This document shows positions 6,147 to 6,373 of a DNA stretch of 6,373 bases, one piece after another. The notes under the pieces are model-generated. The model was not told the origin of the DNA and did no database searches. It was given only the letters and a program-made list of their open reading frames with translations. This DNA comes from an uncultured candidate division Zixibacteria bacterium (GTDB lineage Bacteria; Zixibacteria; MSB-5A5; GN15; FEB-12), in contig CAJVYT010000260.1 in assembly GCA_913009765.1 (NCBI GenBank), positions 1-6,373 of the forward strand, written 5' to 3'. Made by a program: the position numbers and the translations under genes. Each line of letters starts with the position of its first letter. Position 1 is the stretch's first letter.

Positions 6147-6247
6147 ATGCAGACCAGCGGTATCGATTTGGTTTTTGATTGTTTTCAGTTTTTAAAACAG
6201 TTTTCAAGCATGTTAGTACCCTACAGGTCTGCATCACTGACTTAGTC
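6124..6247 (+). other. attC: attC4, terminal recombination site with a degraded R' box
   Basis: ATGCAGACC (6147-6155) pairs perfectly with GGTCTGCAT (6226-6234). R'' CTCCTAAC (6124-6131) is the exact complement of GTTAGGAG at the start of C4, and equally of the copy at 5315. The 3' side is abnormal: after CACTGA (6235-6240) the expected spacer and GTT core are replaced by CTTAGTC (6241-6247), which lacks the invariant G and is closer to the stem than in the other sites. The site overlaps the last codons of the nuclease gene. It probably marks the decayed right edge of the array. Confidence 0.8.
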
Positions 6248-6315
6248 TACTTCCCATGTTGTCAAGTCTTTTTTTAAAAAAACAAAAATAAATTCTTTTC
6301 TTTTTATAAAAAGCG
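6248..6315. other. AT-rich spacer with two perfect palindromes, possible weak terminator
   Basis: No gene is seen here. Two 14-base perfect palindromes stand out: seven T then seven A (6269-6282), and CTTTTTATAAAAAG (6300-6313). They have no GC stem, so a classical intrinsic terminator is doubtful, but they lie just past the possible minus-strand gene end and after attC4, where transcription from both sides would be expected to stop. Confidence 0.25.
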
Positions 6316-6373
6316 TTATATTTCAAGCCATGCTCTCCCAATTTTGAGACGCAAGTGTCCTGTTGGTTCTGAA
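6316..6373 (-). CDS. Possible 3' end of a minus-strand gene cut by the window edge
   Basis: On the minus strand a frame open at the right edge gives 18 residues, ending GHLRLKIGRAWLEI, before TAA (complement of 6316-6318). The regular mix of charged and hydrophobic residues looks protein-like and unlike random AT-rich DNA. It would be the only minus-strand gene here and would fit chromosomal DNA beyond the array. The piece is too short to assign a family, and chance is a real possibility. Confidence 0.3.
   Translation of the reverse strand, partial: SEPTGHLRLKIGRAWLEI

Larger units (their letters stand above)
156..6242 (+). mobile_element. Integron gene-cassette array (four cassettes, the fourth probably composite)
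   Basis: Cassette boundaries were set at G/TT of each core: C1 156-1138 (tandem-HEPN protein), C2 1139-3422 (DUF262-DUF1524-AlbA_2), C3 3423-4952 (Cys-rich membrane protein), C4 4953 to about 6242 (three genes). All genes point the same way, one gene per cassette in C1-C3, with very short 5' leaders in C2-C4 and an attC directly after or overlapping each stop. The R'' box of C2, C3 and C4 is complementary to the first bases of the same cassette over 6-8 positions. This ties each attC to its own gene and strongly supports recombination origin. C1 lacks this match. C2 at about 2.3 kb is much longer than the usual cassette of 0.5-1 kb. Confidence 0.88.

Noticed and set aside
1014..6247. CRISPR array reading of the repeated hairpins
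   Set aside because: The repeats are imperfect, kilobases apart and each tied to a gene end, which fits attC sites and not CRISPR.
6313..6321. GCGTTATAT as another R' core starting a fifth cassette
   Set aside because: No inverted-repeat arms precede it in the AT-rich spacer, and a minus-strand stop codon overlaps it.

Overview
The window reads as the attI-proximal part of an integron cassette array, seen from its attI-like left end (about 144-161) to a degraded last recombination site (about 6124-6247). Four attC sites are recognisable from the sequence alone. Each lies just after, or overlaps, a gene. Each has a perfect 9-10 bp inner stem around a 66-70 base variable loop, and outer R''/R' boxes around a GTTRRR core. 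For three of the four cassettes the R'' box is complementary to the first bases of its own cassette (CATAAC/GTTATG, GATAAC/GTTATC, CTCCTAAC/GTTAGGAG), as expected if each was once a closed circle. Cassettes: C1 156-1138, C2 1139-3422, C3 3423-4952, C4 4953 to about 6242. C4 probably consists of two fused cassettes joined at a decayed attC (5239-5322).

Layout. 1-155: a reading frame entering from the left and stopping at 149, possibly the 3' end of a co-oriented integrase, followed by the attI-like core. C1: a protein with two HEPN-type RNxxxH motifs, behind a leader with paired palindromes and a promoter-like segment. C2: a 705-residue fusion of DUF262, DUF1524 (HNH-like) and AlbA_2/Schlafen-type domains, resembling GmrSD-type restriction proteins with an extra module. 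C3: a 449-residue protein with a Cys-rich soluble N-terminal domain of unknown function, one membrane segment and a helical C-terminal half. C4: an unrecognised 86-residue protein, a small lipoprotein gene broken by a 2-base insertion, and a PD-(D/E)XK nuclease-like protein whose last codons form part of attC4. 6247-6373: AT-rich DNA with two short palindromes and a possible minus-strand gene end.

Organism. The DNA is AT-rich, and all cassette genes lie on the + strand. If the left frame really is an integrase C-terminus, the integrase points the same way as the cassettes. That is the unusual 'reverse' arrangement described for Treponema denticola, so an oral spirochaete is a reasonable hypothesis. 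No rRNA, tRNA or housekeeping gene fixes the host.

How the genes may work together. Three of the cargo genes (tandem HEPN, DUF262-HNH-AlbA_2, PD-(D/E)XK) belong to families that cut or bind nucleic acids and are common in phage and plasmid defence. The array therefore looks like a store of separate defence-type cassettes rather than one co-transcribed system. Functions are inferred from motifs only.
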